DNA of 64,000 nt from Nereocystis luetkeana (lineage: Eukaryota > Sar > Phaeophyceae > Laminariales > Laminariaceae). The position numbers and the translations under genes were made by a program. Below the pieces are notes generated by a model. That model made no database searches. It was not told the origin of the DNA and worked only from the letters and a program-made list of their open reading frames with translations. The stretch lies in NCBI GenBank assembly GCA_031213475.1, contig JARUPZ010000025.1:5653676-5717675 (forward strand). Reading direction: 5' to 3'. Positions 37,001 through 48,400 of this stretch are shown here, in pieces. Numbering within the stretch: position 1 is the first letter of the stretch; the number at the start of each line of letters is the position of its first letter.

Positions 37001-40000
37001 GTACCTCGTTTTTATCACATTCATGTGTGCAAAAAATATTCATTTTTTTTAGTAGAAACTAGTTTCGTAGGACGAGTACCTTCCTCGCTTTCACGATCTA
37101 GTTGTGTATCTCGACACACATTGATCTTCTTGGCGGGGTAACATAGTTGTGCGATGCAGAGCTGTACTCCCACGTGGGCCGTCTTCCTTCTCCAGCCCGT
37201 TGGATATGTTTATGCATTTTAATGCCCTAAACTCTGCTCACACTCCCGGAACCAATTCACTCAATTCACTCCGCTAATGTCGGCAGGCTGCTCAATTAGC
37301 CGAGCTATACTGGATGGCCTTGACGAGGGATGTGCCGTTCTCTCAGTACGGAGAAGACGAGGACACGATCGCAGCCTCAGGTGACCGAGACCTACTCATC
37401 CAAAAGAGTCGAACCTGGAGGGTCATCCCTTGTTTGCTACGTGGACTTCAACACACTGAACGTAGAGTACTGATCTCGTTGTAAAAGTTGCGCCAATGTT
37501 TTCTCTCTTTCTTACGATAATATGATGTATCTATCTTGCCTCGGGGGTAGATGCCCGCATATTATATATTGCTCGGGGTTTATGTCAGACATTTTCACCT
37601 TGTTGTGGAGGTTTCCACGGACCGCATGGAAATGATGCTCTCGTTCCCACTGTGCTGTGGCGACCAAAGTTCGGAGTGTCGTCCTTGTACGACTTCATTT
37701 TTCGTGCACCTTCACCGAGACTGCGACGCTTAATTCTTCATTCGTAGCCACGCATATCCGACAGCGTTAGGAGTAGTATAGCCGTCAAGTTTGTCCAAGC
37801 TCGGTCTCGAAGCATCTTTTGAATTCCGTCGTGTAGACAGGGATCTAACCAAGCGGGTATGAACACAGTCGTCGATCATCTCCAACGCATCTCCCCCCAG
37901 CTTCGATATACCCCAAACCAGTTCACACCTCCGCTGTCCGAACAGAAAACCTGGCCACCATGCCCGGTTTCGCCAACATGAACGGAGTGGCCGTCGGACC
38001 TGATGGCAGAGCGGACCCGCAGTCCCAACTGTTTCGATCTACTGCCGTCGGTGTCGAAACAGGGCCCATGATTTCCCAGGTGCGTTGAGCGATAAATTTT
38101 GGCATAGACCTGCACTGTGAGCCTGATCTATGTCATATGGCGTGAACTCGACTTTTTCCCAGGCTTGGCTCGTTCGCGAAGGACTCACCAGGAGCAACCG
38201 CGCTCACCTTCGAGCGATTACTTTGTAAACGCTAAAATTAGAGTGGTTCGTATGTGTAGTAATATGATTGCAGATTTTCGAGCTGGTGATTAAGGGCCTG
38301 AACCACCCCAACGCGTGGACATATACATTTCGTGCTGGCGTCGCCGTGAAGGAAGCCCTGGTTGCGCCGCGTTTTTGTGGGCTGGTCGTTGCTGATGCTC
38401 GCATCGGCCGGCACCGTGTGGGCAATTTGGTCGAAATTCAAGCACTCTAACCGCACCTTATTCTCCTTTGGCTGTACGTTGCTCATTTCGGTCTTCGTTT
38501 CGCGCAAATCCTCAGCTACTCGTGAAAGACTTCACTCTGGACTCCTTGACGGTGACACCCAGGCAGACGACCTTCGCGACCGGGGTGGACTACATGACCG
38601 ACTACGACGAGTGGCTGTTCATACAGGTTGTCGAACAACATTCTCTCGCCTTTTAGTTTGGTGCAAAATCCTCGAGTGTGATAAACGTTGAGGATAATGA
38701 TGTGCTTTGCGGGAAATAACTAACATATTGACAATAGATCGACAAAACCAGTCTCAGGCAGGACGTGATGCGCGGTGCTTGAGGATATCGTTAAAATGCC
38801 ATAGTTACGAAGATACAGAGGCAATAGCTACACAATCCTCGCCGTGAGGTCGCTTGGTGCCACACGTTTACCTCGCATATTCCACCAGTCTACCTCGCCT
38901 GAAAGCGCCCCTGGTATATACCTAATGAATCACATGCCAATTGAAACTTTACCTGCTGGTTAACAACGGTTACAGGTCAGGGTATCCCAAAGCAGAAGTA
39001 TACCTTAGAAGCGCATGAGGGGGGATATGCAAAGTGTACGATTGGACCAAATCATGTTTAGTTTGTTGTTGTTGTTGTTGCTTCTATTACCCTGGAGTAA
39101 ATCTCCTCATCTTGGATGTGTGTATATGTACATATAACACCCCCCTCCCCATTTTGACGTTTTGTTCAGAACGGCGGCAGCCCTGCGTCCCCTGAAAAGG
39201 AGGATTCAGAGAAACGGTACATACGCAACGCCCGCGACCTATCTAGGCTGGTGGTCACCGACACTATCTACACGTGAGAAACCAATCAGGGCCAGATGCC
39301 GAATAGGTGCTTGCCTGCCTGTTGCAGCCGACGCCTAATATTTGACATAGTTGCGGAATTTCTACAGTAGTAGAGAACATCCGCCGGAAACGGGAGGCGT
39401 TCAGACGAGGCGTGACAAGCTATTTCCCCACTTCCGCTTCACCGAAGTGGTCTCATAAAGGGGTCAGCTCTCAAATGAAATATCATCAAAATACTGCTGT
39501 CAAATAAATACAGCGACATGTACAATGAGGGCAACTGACCGATGCGTACTCAGTAAATTAATGGCTAAATGGTAACCGTAATGCGACAAAAATTGACCTG
39601 CCGCAGGGAGGCTTTTCGAGGCGCTCTTATCCTTCTCGACGAAGGGGCCATCAATGGCGGGGCCAACGGTCCTTACGCAAGTAGCAGCCGCCAGAGAGGA
39701 TTCGTCGGCTTCGGTGTGTCCCACCTCATGAGAATTCTCGGCAGCGCCGAGGCGTCCCAGAGGGCTTCATGGTACCAGAAGTGGAACGTGCACTTGTTCG
39801 CTCGACCGGAGGTGAGTGGGATATAGCTCGTCTAACCTTGAAACGTCACGATGCAACGATGTACTGGGTGAAGGTGTTGGAGGCGCGCGGCCAACGGCGG
39901 TGCTCCTCTCGTTCTGTTCGACCGCTGTTTCTGTCGTCACCGTTCCGAGGACCAGTCTAGACTAATCGTCGTGTGTAGGTAGTTTCTCAGAATTTCATCC

Positions 40001-43000
40001 CACTTAGATGGTCGGATATCTCATTACCCCCGCCTCCCCCGCTAATATATCTTTCTAGCCGCCCTCGCTTCGCGCTGTAACCCATCATCCTGCCGTCCAC
40101 GTTGTCGATGGGATGGTCCCCAATATTGGCCGAATGCTACAGGCCGTTGCCGGAACTCTCCACAATGTTCTGCGGGGCAAGCTCGACGTGGAATTCCATG
40201 CCTCGCTTATTGAAAACCGTGAGCTTTTGAATCGAGTAGCGAAGAAAAACTGGCGGACGAACGGGCGCGGTAACCGGCGCGGGCGTACTCACCTGCTGTC
40301 TCAGGTGAATGACAAGTTGTGGAGGTGTAAAGTGGACGTAGAAAGATGGGATCGAAGACGGGAGCGCACCTAAACAACGGTATACCGGGGGAAACGGCCA
40401 CTGCTATGACGTATAACGGCGAAATGCGTTTTCTTGCCGTGTGCATGCTACTAGATAGAGGCGCACTTGCTGTTTCAAATGGGGTCTATTTACAGCACCC
40501 TCGTTGGTAACTACAGTGCAATAACCATGATCTAGGCATACAACGAAAATAGGATGTCATGTCGTCGACGGGTCCGGTCAAGGTATTCCTACGACATTGG
40601 GTGGCGTACCTCTGTGCCTTAAGGCATCCTCTTCAGTCACAAAGGGTTTGAGCAGAAATACGCCACTTCTGTTTTTGCAACGCGTCCTCAGACCCTCCCC
40701 CCGTCCGGTGGTCTTGGGATGTCTAGGTCAGGTTTAGTGGTTAGCTTGGTGCCGTCACCAACCAACCCGACGAGTTTGGGTCGCATCGTTTTGTTGAGCT
40801 GCCGAGTGGGTATTCCTCGATGCGCAAGCCTGGAAATCTACGTTGTCCCAGCTGTAGACACGAGTTGCCCGAATCGCACATACGTTTGACAAGCGTGACC
40901 TCCCCTTTAAAGAACCTATCGATCGCGTTTTATATGCGCAGCAGCCACAACGACATCTAGTGTACACTTTTAGTACCTGGTGAACCTTGCCTTCCGTTAG
41001 CCGGGCTAATCAGTAATCGCCGTTTTGCGCAAACGGATCAGTATCAGCAACCCTCCCGGCTACTTTCTCGGCGGACCATTTGAGCGATAGGCAAACGCGG
41101 AGCTATTCTTCAGAAGGATAGCAGGTATGGATGGTATCGAGAACTCAGACCCCGTCAGACGTTTGAGGGGTTTAAGTGTTTATCATAGCACAGCACGCTG
41201 ACGTTAGGTCTGGGCCATAATGTTTGACGGTGGTCTTCCCGTGTGCTCCTGTCCTTCAGGCAGTAAACGAGGGGTCCCCATCGCATCCGTCGTACCCTGC
41301 TGGGCACGCAGTGCAGAACGGAGCCTACGCAACCGTTCTCAAGGTGAGTTCAAGTTGCTGATCAGACCACAAATAGGCAGGACACCAGCCAAGGCATCCG
41401 CTTACCTGACGCGTGTGCATTTGAGAGCTGAGGTACGGGGCAGAATAGCGTAAGAGCTTGGTTGACGCCCTACGGTAGAGTACGAGCATGGTAACGGATA
41501 AACGTCGCTTCTACTAGAATCCTCGCAGGCCGTCAAACATTTCCCCAATCGTTGTTGTCCCGGACTCTACTGCTGTACGTTGAAATTTGGCGTACAGTTT
41601 ACGTTGTGAATTAAACATCAAAGCTACGACGGACACTACTCCAGGCATATAATGGGAGTATTGTAACGTATAAACGTCACTTAGACGACAATCCGAGCCG
41701 GCCTTCAAATATTTCACGAACCGTTGGTGTCCCAACTTCTACCACGATACGCTGTAATTCAGCGTATAGTTGGCCACGAAGGACGTTAAGCATCAAAGCT
41801 ACGACGGACACGGGTAACCAGTAGTGACCCTCGTGTACTGTATCGCTGCCGTCTTTGAAATAATATTGCTGTTGAATCTCTCGTAGATATCTGATGTATA
41901 GTGCCTACCATCAAAACGGACTCCGTACCTCACCTACATTCTAGATTTAGGAAAATGGCAAGTTTTCAACCCGATGGCCACCGCGGCAAAACCCAAATAT
42001 ACCTATGAACGGTCCCATGGTGTACACGTTGTAGGCCTACCATGGTATAACCAATGATACTGTTAAAGTGGCGTGTTGTTTGTATATATATATATATCAT
42101 ATGTATATATACATATGTATATATATGTATATACATCCACCGATATTGTTACCATTCTGAGATCGACACATGCTTCAGTGGGCGTACCTCATTTTAGCCT
42201 AATTATTGCTTGACGGTCGGAGCTCCCCGGTCGGGGGGACTACAGAAGTACACGGTATTTCGTGTGTTATTCCTAGTTTTCAGTTTTGCAATAGGATTCT
42301 TGATCGGAGTAAGCCAACGTATTTACCAAGGTTCATATTTGAATTCGACGGAGTCTCAAGAAGACTCAGGAACACCCGTGACGCCTTGTGTTTCGACAGA
42401 AAGTGGGTCCACCAACGTAAACGAGGTTTCGTATCAAACGTGATGCATTCCTGCAGAGTACCTCGTGCCGTTCTCGATTTTAGATGACTTTCACTTATGC
42501 CATAACAGAGACCGAGGAAAAACAACCTTTTCATATCGTGCAGACATTCCACGACAATGGTTTCTGTTTCACCCGTCAGCCAAAATCCTCGCATGTGCGG
42601 CAGGCATTTGTTGGACTCGAACGGGGGTCTGAGTGCTTCAACGACCCCGTCTTCCCCGACGACGAAGGGTTGACCCTTCTCCCTTACGACGGCTGCCTGA
42701 CGTATGAGGGAGAAATCAACAAGTTGGCCGTCAACGTCGCGTTCGGCAGGTTTGTAGAAAGAGGGGCGTGACCCGTTGCTTTTCAGTATTAAACAGCACG
42801 AATGCTTTTCTGACCGGTGTTTTTCTCCATATATATTATAAAATTTCATGCTTTCTCCCTTGTTGTGTTGTTCCTCCCTCGTAATAGTGCCAAACATCTA
42901 GGGTCACTTATCTGGCCTTTCTGACTCTTCCCCGCCACGCATCGTGCCTAAAGCACCTATTGCGAGGATACGCCAGTAATAAATTTACTCGTAGACTCTC

Positions 43001-44283
43001 GTAGAATTGCGCTTTTGACGCTACGAAGACGCGCCCAATAGTGATTCCCGCGCTCTACGTTTGGAAATAAATGCGGTCAATCTCTCCAGTCGGTACTACG
43101 ATCTATTCGACTGGGTCGGGAATACGGTACATTGGGCATACAACCAAGCTGGTTGTCGACCATGAACGTTTCTGCTCAAGTACGTACGTGTTTCTATACA
43201 TGTTCCACGGGTTCTCAGGCAAATGTGTGGCGTTCACTACCGAACCGACAGCGTGGAAGGGCTGCTTCTGGGGGAGATAACCGGCGTTCGGATATTGCAG
43301 CAGGTGAGCACACGAACACAGGCAACCAATCAAGGCTAAATTATCCACAACAGCTTCTGTGCCAGCCGGCAGCACATCACCGGTGGAGTCGGATTTGTTG
43401 ACGTGCGGGAGTCAAGCAGGCATGGGTAACGTTGTCACTATCGCAGCGATTGTCGGCGTCTGTATGCCCACGTTAAAGACAAACAAAGTTCTGAGTTTCA
43501 CTGTGAGCACTTGCAGTTTTCAAAGCTAGGTATTGCGGAGGAAACAGTGCGAAGAATATGTTGTTCGAGGTACCATTGGCGCTGTGCGGACCGTTCGACA
43601 GCTCGGATGGTGCCAGCATATCTCAGTGTTTGGCATGTGCATGCCTGTTTGACATCTCAGGGGCAGCACCAAAAATACGAGACTCCACACAGCGTCACAG
43701 GTAGACGTGTCGGCTGGACAACAGTCTTGTCCGTGTACCTGCTCCGGAAGGGATATTGCCGCCATCCCGTGCCGACTCGTAGATCGATGGGTGTAGCCTA
43801 GTTTGTCGGGGTTCCGGCCCGCAGGATGTATACCAATTTCCTGAACACGTTGCGATATGTCTTGACAACAGCAGCGTGTGGAAATGTTCCTTTCTCTTCT
43901 AGAGCACGATGCTCCAGAACGTATGTTTGTGAGTGAATGTATAGAGCTCCGAGGGGAGGCGATTGACGACTAAAAAAGGCGGCACGCCTGCGGTCGCATC
44001 CATTCTATCATAAGCATCCCCAGAAAGCAGGCAAGGACTTCAGGGCACATCATGACCAGAACTCGTTACCGTAGAAATGAAGTTTAGTCCAATTTTCTCC
44101 GATTTCTGACGTCCGGCTCTCTGTTCGTGTTATTTGCAGGAAATCATGGGGTTCCCAGAAAACGCCGGGTTCGAATTCCGGCTTATGGCAGGCGAAACTA
44201 TCCGGCTCGAAGGCGACGGGTCCTTTTTCATCAACGACAAAAAGTGCCGCTCGGAGAATTTCCAAGGTGTCGACGTCTGCTAG
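33835..44283 (+). CDS. Vanadium-dependent haloperoxidase (brown-algal type)
   Basis: Fourteen exons join in phase to 611 codons including TAG: 33835-34050, 35059-35211, 35624-35769, 36650-36698, 37287-37380, 37946-38079, 38516-38626, 39170-39273, 39607-39811, 40143-40304, 41260-41343, 42604-42749, 43219-43303, 44140-44283. All introns are GT-AG. The protein starts with a likely signal peptide (residues 1 to about 24) and shows family landmarks: FHKTLPHDDLGQ (exon 2), ELYWMALTRDVPF (exon 5), DPQSQLFRSTAVGVETGP (exon 6), WYQKWNVHLFARPE (exon 9), HPSYPAGHAVQNGA (exon 11), CLTYEGEINKLAVNVAFGR (exons 12-13) and LLLGEITGVRIL (exon 13). By family knowledge, such enzymes bind vanadate and use H2O2 to oxidise bromide or iodide in the apoplast. 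Vanadate ligands and catalytic residues by comparison with Ascophyllum are K394, R402, G473, H474, R535, H541 and H467; the motif serine is A472. The length fits a full enzyme with its N-terminal extension. Bromide versus iodide preference is not decidable from sequence alone. Confidence 0.95.
36650..36698 (+). other. Haloperoxidase exon 4: 49-base microexon
   Basis: Only 49 bases, framed by acceptor CCAG and donor GTGAGA. It supplies one base to complete a serine codon plus 16 codons (SALDVPNAPALNSEDL), exactly filling the gap between MAGPA of exon 3 and AAQLAELYW of exon 5. The Pro-rich linker followed by E-x-L is expected at this place in the family. Without it the reading frame fails, which supports the call. 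Confidence 0.85.
39607..39811 (+). other. Haloperoxidase exon 9: vanadate-binding Lys and Arg
   Basis: Encodes EAFRGALILLDEGAIN through WYQKWNVHLFARPE. K394 and R402 align with the vanadate-binding Lys341 and Arg349 of the Ascophyllum enzyme with identical spacing (eight residues), and W391 with its Trp338. The position after VH is Leu where the Ascophyllum enzyme, as I recall it, has Arg. Confidence 0.9.
41260..41343 (+). other. Haloperoxidase exon 11: acid-base His, Ser-to-Ala motif
   Basis: Encodes AVNEGSPSHPSYPAGHAVQN and so on. H467 and H474 align with His411 and His418 of the Ascophyllum enzyme and G473 with its Gly417. Codon GCT at 41299-41301 gives Ala472 where the bromoperoxidase has the vanadate-hydrogen-bonding Ser416; a single T-to-G change from TCT would account for it. 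Confidence 0.9.
41490..41812 (+). repeat. Tandem duplication within haloperoxidase intron 11
   Basis: Two units of about 145 bp (41498-41633 and 41669-41813) share GTAACG-ATAAACGTC-CTT at the start, CTAC-C-ACG-TG-AATT-GCGTA in the middle and CATCAAAGCTACGACGGACAC at the end. They lie wholly inside the intron and do not affect the coding sequence. Confidence 0.75.
42088..42136. repeat. TA-rich palindromic simple repeat in intron 11
   Basis: ATATATATAT then CATATGTATATATACATATG is strongly self-complementary. It could form a cruciform, but such TA tracts are common in this window. Confidence 0.8.
42604..43303 (+). other. Haloperoxidase exons 12-13: Arg and axial His
   Basis: Exon 12 (42604-42749) ends in the first two bases of the codon for R535, completed by exon 13 (43219-43303), which continues QMCGVHYRTDSVEGLLLGE. 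R535 and H541 match the vanadate-binding Arg480 and the covalent ligand His486 of Ascophyllum. Cys538 and the TDS in place of the usual FDG-like loop are departures from the conserved text as I know it. Confidence 0.9.
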
Positions 44284-47200
44284 TTCGCAAACGCTAGAGT
44301 ACATCAACAGTAGGGCTATATGAGATGGTTGTGCGAGTTTCCGTAGGCGGGTGGCAAAGAGGATTGTGTTATTGTTGCAGGACGTTCATAGGTTGTGCCA
44401 ATATCGGTGTTTGCAAACTGTAATATTTAGTCCTCACATGTATCCAGCGCGATAGTGTGCGCAACAGGGAAAGTTTTCAAAGGGGGTTCACTGTTGTTAG
44501 TGCCAAGGACGCACCAAACAAACATCAGCAGCGCATGATTTCGTTGTAATAAGCAGGATGAAGAATAGGAACTGAGGTGAATTTATGTCGTTGACCAGGA
44601 CGACTCGGCTATATTGCGACGAAGACCATGGAAAGGGTCGTATTCTCCGAATTTCATTTTGTATGGATATAAGCTTTATTGGGGTGTTGCCCCTGAATAC
44701 TACGGGGAAGGTTGTACTTTGAATACCGAAAGCCTTTGCCAGAGGGGAGATGCAAACTGAGCACAAAACACCTGGTCGAAGCATGTGACGCGCGAAATAT
44801 CTGATCAGAGCCGGGTAGGACAGAATGGCGCCCAAACATAGGCAGAAGCATGTGTTGTTCTGCGTGAAACGATATACTGTATGCAGGCGTTCTTCGTGGC
44901 TGTGGTTTACGCTTGAAACAGGGCCGAAGGCCTTGAGAGGAAGATTTCCTGTCACGTGGTAGGGTGGGACAAGAAGGAGAAAATCTGAGTTATATCTTAG
45001 GCGATAATGTTGGTCACACATATCACACGCCCATTTCTGTGTTTCGACAATTGCAAGGGTACAGCAGCGTAAAATCTACTGGTCCAGGAGTAGAAAGAGG
45101 AGAATTTGTCACACAGATGCCCCTAATATTATTTCGGTTAACTAATACGGGCGAGTCACTTCTCAGCGAATACTAGACACGACCTTTGCGAAGTACGCGC
45201 GGTTACGATAGATACGAGGGGGGCGGTAGCCTGTAACGCCATACGTGGGGATAGTAGCGATGGGGTACGTGTACAAACATGACGTTACACTGGTGCCTGG
45301 CAGGTGATACCTAGGGTAGAGACGGTGCCTTTGATCCAAGCCAGCATCTTATGACTGTGCTTCTGGAAGATGAACTACACAGTATCCTCTTCTTGTTGTG
45401 GGAATAGTGAAAGGTTGCCACATGCTTCGCGTATTTACTGGGTACCACTAGTTCCGTCAATCGAGTCGTACTTTCCTGTCGACCAAACTCCACTCGTTCG
45501 CTGCCGTATGGACCTCCTCAAGCGTGGGCCTTCGTACACGTGACGTGCTGCTCTATCTGTAAGTAAGTGCTGTACATGCTTACTGTATGCGGCATCACCG
45601 GCAACGCAACAACAACCAGACATGCCGTCGAACTCTGTAAGTCTAGCTAGTGAGTACCTCGGACGGAAGACGTATCTTTGTTCGCTGGTTGGGGATTTAG
45701 CCACGAGCCCTGTATGTTCCCTCCCAGCAGGGATGCAGTCATTGGATGCGTTTGATAGTTGGTATGTCATCTTTTTGTTGTTCCTGTATATCGGGCAGAG
45801 TGTCGACCTTCGGCGTGTCGGCGGTCATTGCCAATTTTGAGTATTTGTTGTTTCCAAGTACACCCGTGTAAGCAATAGGAGTCAGTTGAGTCACCGCCCT
45901 TTTTTTATCAACTACTGTGTTTTGTCAAATGTGAAATTCCGCTTGTCTGATCACTCCCAGATATTGTCGCTACTAAGTGCCGTGAAGGTACCGGTGTATG
46001 TTACGCATTGCTCGCAAACTATTGATGTGAGCTTTTTCGAGAGTTCGTGTACTTCTGGACTATATGAGTTTCCATGGATGTGCCTAAACTCATGCAGAGA
46101 TAAGCAGGGCACGGTGTCAGTATTGTGAGTGAACCAGCTGTGGTATAGGTTTCGCTGGCTTAGCCTTTTGTCGACCACGTTTAGTCGGCAGCAATCCACC
46201 AGGTGCGTCGCGCCTGATTCGCCTATTAATTATGATGCAGGGATCAGGCGTTAGCAGGTCATCGCCGATGTCGGCATGCTGCACGCACGTCGGGATCTTG
46301 AGGCACATTCCACACAAAAGGATAAACGGTGGCCAACACGTGAACAATAGAAACTTGAGAAGAGGGGACCCCGCCACTCTGTTGTCTATTTTTCGGCGAT
46401 CGTGTCCAGCGACGTTGAGACGTTGACCGAAGCAATGGGGGCGATATATCGTGTACTACTGCTGTCCACAGGACACCCGTAGGAAGCTTATTACACTCAC
46501 GAGACGGAAACAGTACCCAACAGCACGAAACGTTTTTTTTTTGGTACCCGAGCCGCACATGCAAATATGCTTTTCATCGGTGTCGTTTACTGTCTAAAGA
46601 GGCTATGCCCTTGCCAAGCTGGTCCAACGTGTGCCAACAGTGGCAGATTATCTGAATTCGAACTACGGTGTTAACACGCGAGAGCCTGGGATACGATCTG
46701 CTTACAAGTCGGTTACTATGTAAAATATTTAGGAGCCGACCAATCATCAGGCACTACCACTAGAGAAAGACACGCCTTCGACTATATCTAACGTACAGAA
46801 TATTTGTGTGTCCGATGAGAACTGCCCTGTATATACCTTGCACACGTTTTAAGTGGTATAATCCAAATTTGTTGTATGGGTGGACGATTGGTCGTGTCAT
46901 CGGGCAATTTGCCTACGATTGATTAGATACCGTTATTTGGGCAGTTTCTGGTGCGCCGGCGATCTTCGTGTCACGCGCGGGAACTCCCTCAAGTTCTGGT
47001 GCCCCTTTCACCGGGCTTCAACACGAAACAATGTATCGGAAGCTAGCAGTGGTGCCGTGTAGTGCTACATTACTGAGTGACAACATACCGCCCTGCTTGT
47101 TAAGTTATACCCTTCAATATTTCTGGCCTGTCCGTAGCACGCTGCGGTTTTTACAGCATGTTAAACAGTAACCTATTTGTTTGATAGTGGAGGTAGTGCA

Positions 47201-48400
47201 ATAGCGTGGCTGTCGTCATGAACTGCAAGGCGATGTCAATTTGGTTAGAAGCTGGTGCCAGGTAGAGCTCTAACCTTTTAGGCAGGACGCGGTAAAAAAT
47301 AGCCATGAAGGATTGTTACCGGGGGGTTGCAACGGTCTATACAACAAAACACGCCGTACGCGATTGGACGTTGCTGTGCCGGAAGTAAGTGCGTCACCGC
47401 GGCGCTTGTGCAGTCTGCAGTAGATAAGCGTTTCGTACTGGGGCGAGCGACGACGGTGCATGCGTGTCGCACCGAGCTTCAAGGTAGCAACCCTGCTGTT
47501 GTATTTGGGGCATTGCCAGTGCCGGTAAATAATGTTGATAGCATTCCTTACCGCTCTTGAAACCTCACTCCCACTTTGCATGACAACTTATTCATATATA
47601 TAGTATTTCTTGTCCGTATACATTTCGCCAATTAATTCCCTCAAATATTTTAAGGGTTGGGGATAAATTTCGCTCGGCTTGTTTCGTTTTGATTGTGAAG
47701 CGGATCGCTACACACCTTTTATACCTACTACTCATGGGATCCTTTGCGACAACGTTGGTTTCATTTCGGTCACAGCCTGGAACCACCTCGTTATCGCTGC
47801 TCTACGAACTGGCTGAAGTGAATCGTCCCTAGTCTCGTCAGCCGCTAATGCCTCATGTAATAGCAACTCCACTTCCACCTATTCCACACGATGATGACCG
47901 ACAGCGGAATAGGGTGATATTGCCTTTTTTCGATCAAGTGCTTAGACCAGGCGCTACCGACGAAACGTTCAGCCCACCGATCACAGGCCTGTAATTATTC
48001 AAAAGGCGTTGCCGATATGATTCCACGTGTAAACTACACTTACAGAGGCAGATTGCTTCGAAATGAGGCGCTGTCAGGCGGCACGGGTAAGTTTGTACCA
48101 AGTTGGAAATGAATTCTCCCATTTTGGACTGCGTTTGGTCAACAATAGGGCATACAAGGGGGGGTTCGATGCGGCGGGCTGATCCCCGCCGGCGGCTCCG
48201 CGCATGCCCGCAATGGGTATACACGTACCGATATGGAGCTTGAGGCTGTTAGTGCCACAGCACTACCAAGGGATGCATATGTCATTAAACAACTTTGCGT
48301 GAAACCAAAGCAAACTCTGGAAACACAGGAAAACGACCACTGCCCTCCGCCATTCGGCACAACAACACGTAACTCGTTGGTACATCCGAATAAATAACCC
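44284..48400. other. 3' flank of haloperoxidase and intergenic DNA
   Basis: No gene is recognised. No canonical AATAAA occurs just after the haloperoxidase stop; TGTAATATTTAG at about 44419 could serve as a variant signal. A - strand ATG frame of 174 codons (45021-44497) is listed separately. Short - strand frames at 46377-45951 contain protein-like pieces but cannot be joined convincingly. Confidence 0.35.
44497..45021 (-). CDS. Unclassified 174-codon open frame
   Basis: A frame with a true ATG at 45021 is open for 174 codons, convergent with the haloperoxidase gene and ending 214 bases past its stop. It has two hydrophobic stretches (CLCLGAILSYPALI near residue 65 and FLFFILLITT near residue 155). 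No family match, splice signals or codon-use support; a chance frame or antisense transcript region is possible. Confidence 0.15.
   Translation of the reverse strand: MCDQHYRLRYNSDFLLLVPPYHVTGNLPLKAFGPVSSVNHSHEERLHTVYRFTQNNTCFCLCLGAILSYPALIRYFARHMLRPGVLCSVCISPLAKAFGIQSTTFPVVFRGNTPIKLISIQNEIRRIRPFPWSSSQYSRVVLVNDINSPQFLFFILLITTKSCAADVCLVRPWH

Noticed and set aside
37901-37945. Earlier acceptor for haloperoxidase exon 6
   Set aside because: Using the AG at 37899-37900 keeps the frame but adds 15 residues absent from the family; the AG at 37944-37945 restores the expected spacing.
38274-38394. Possible extra haloperoxidase exon (IFELVIKGLNHPNAW...) after an AG
   Set aside because: Exons 6 and 7 join directly in phase and match the family without it; adding it would insert unrelated residues.
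42280-42897. 205-codon open frame antisense to haloperoxidase exon 12
   Set aside because: It overlaps a well-supported coding exon on the other strand and has no family resemblance; the frame is a shadow of exon 12 extended into intron sequence.
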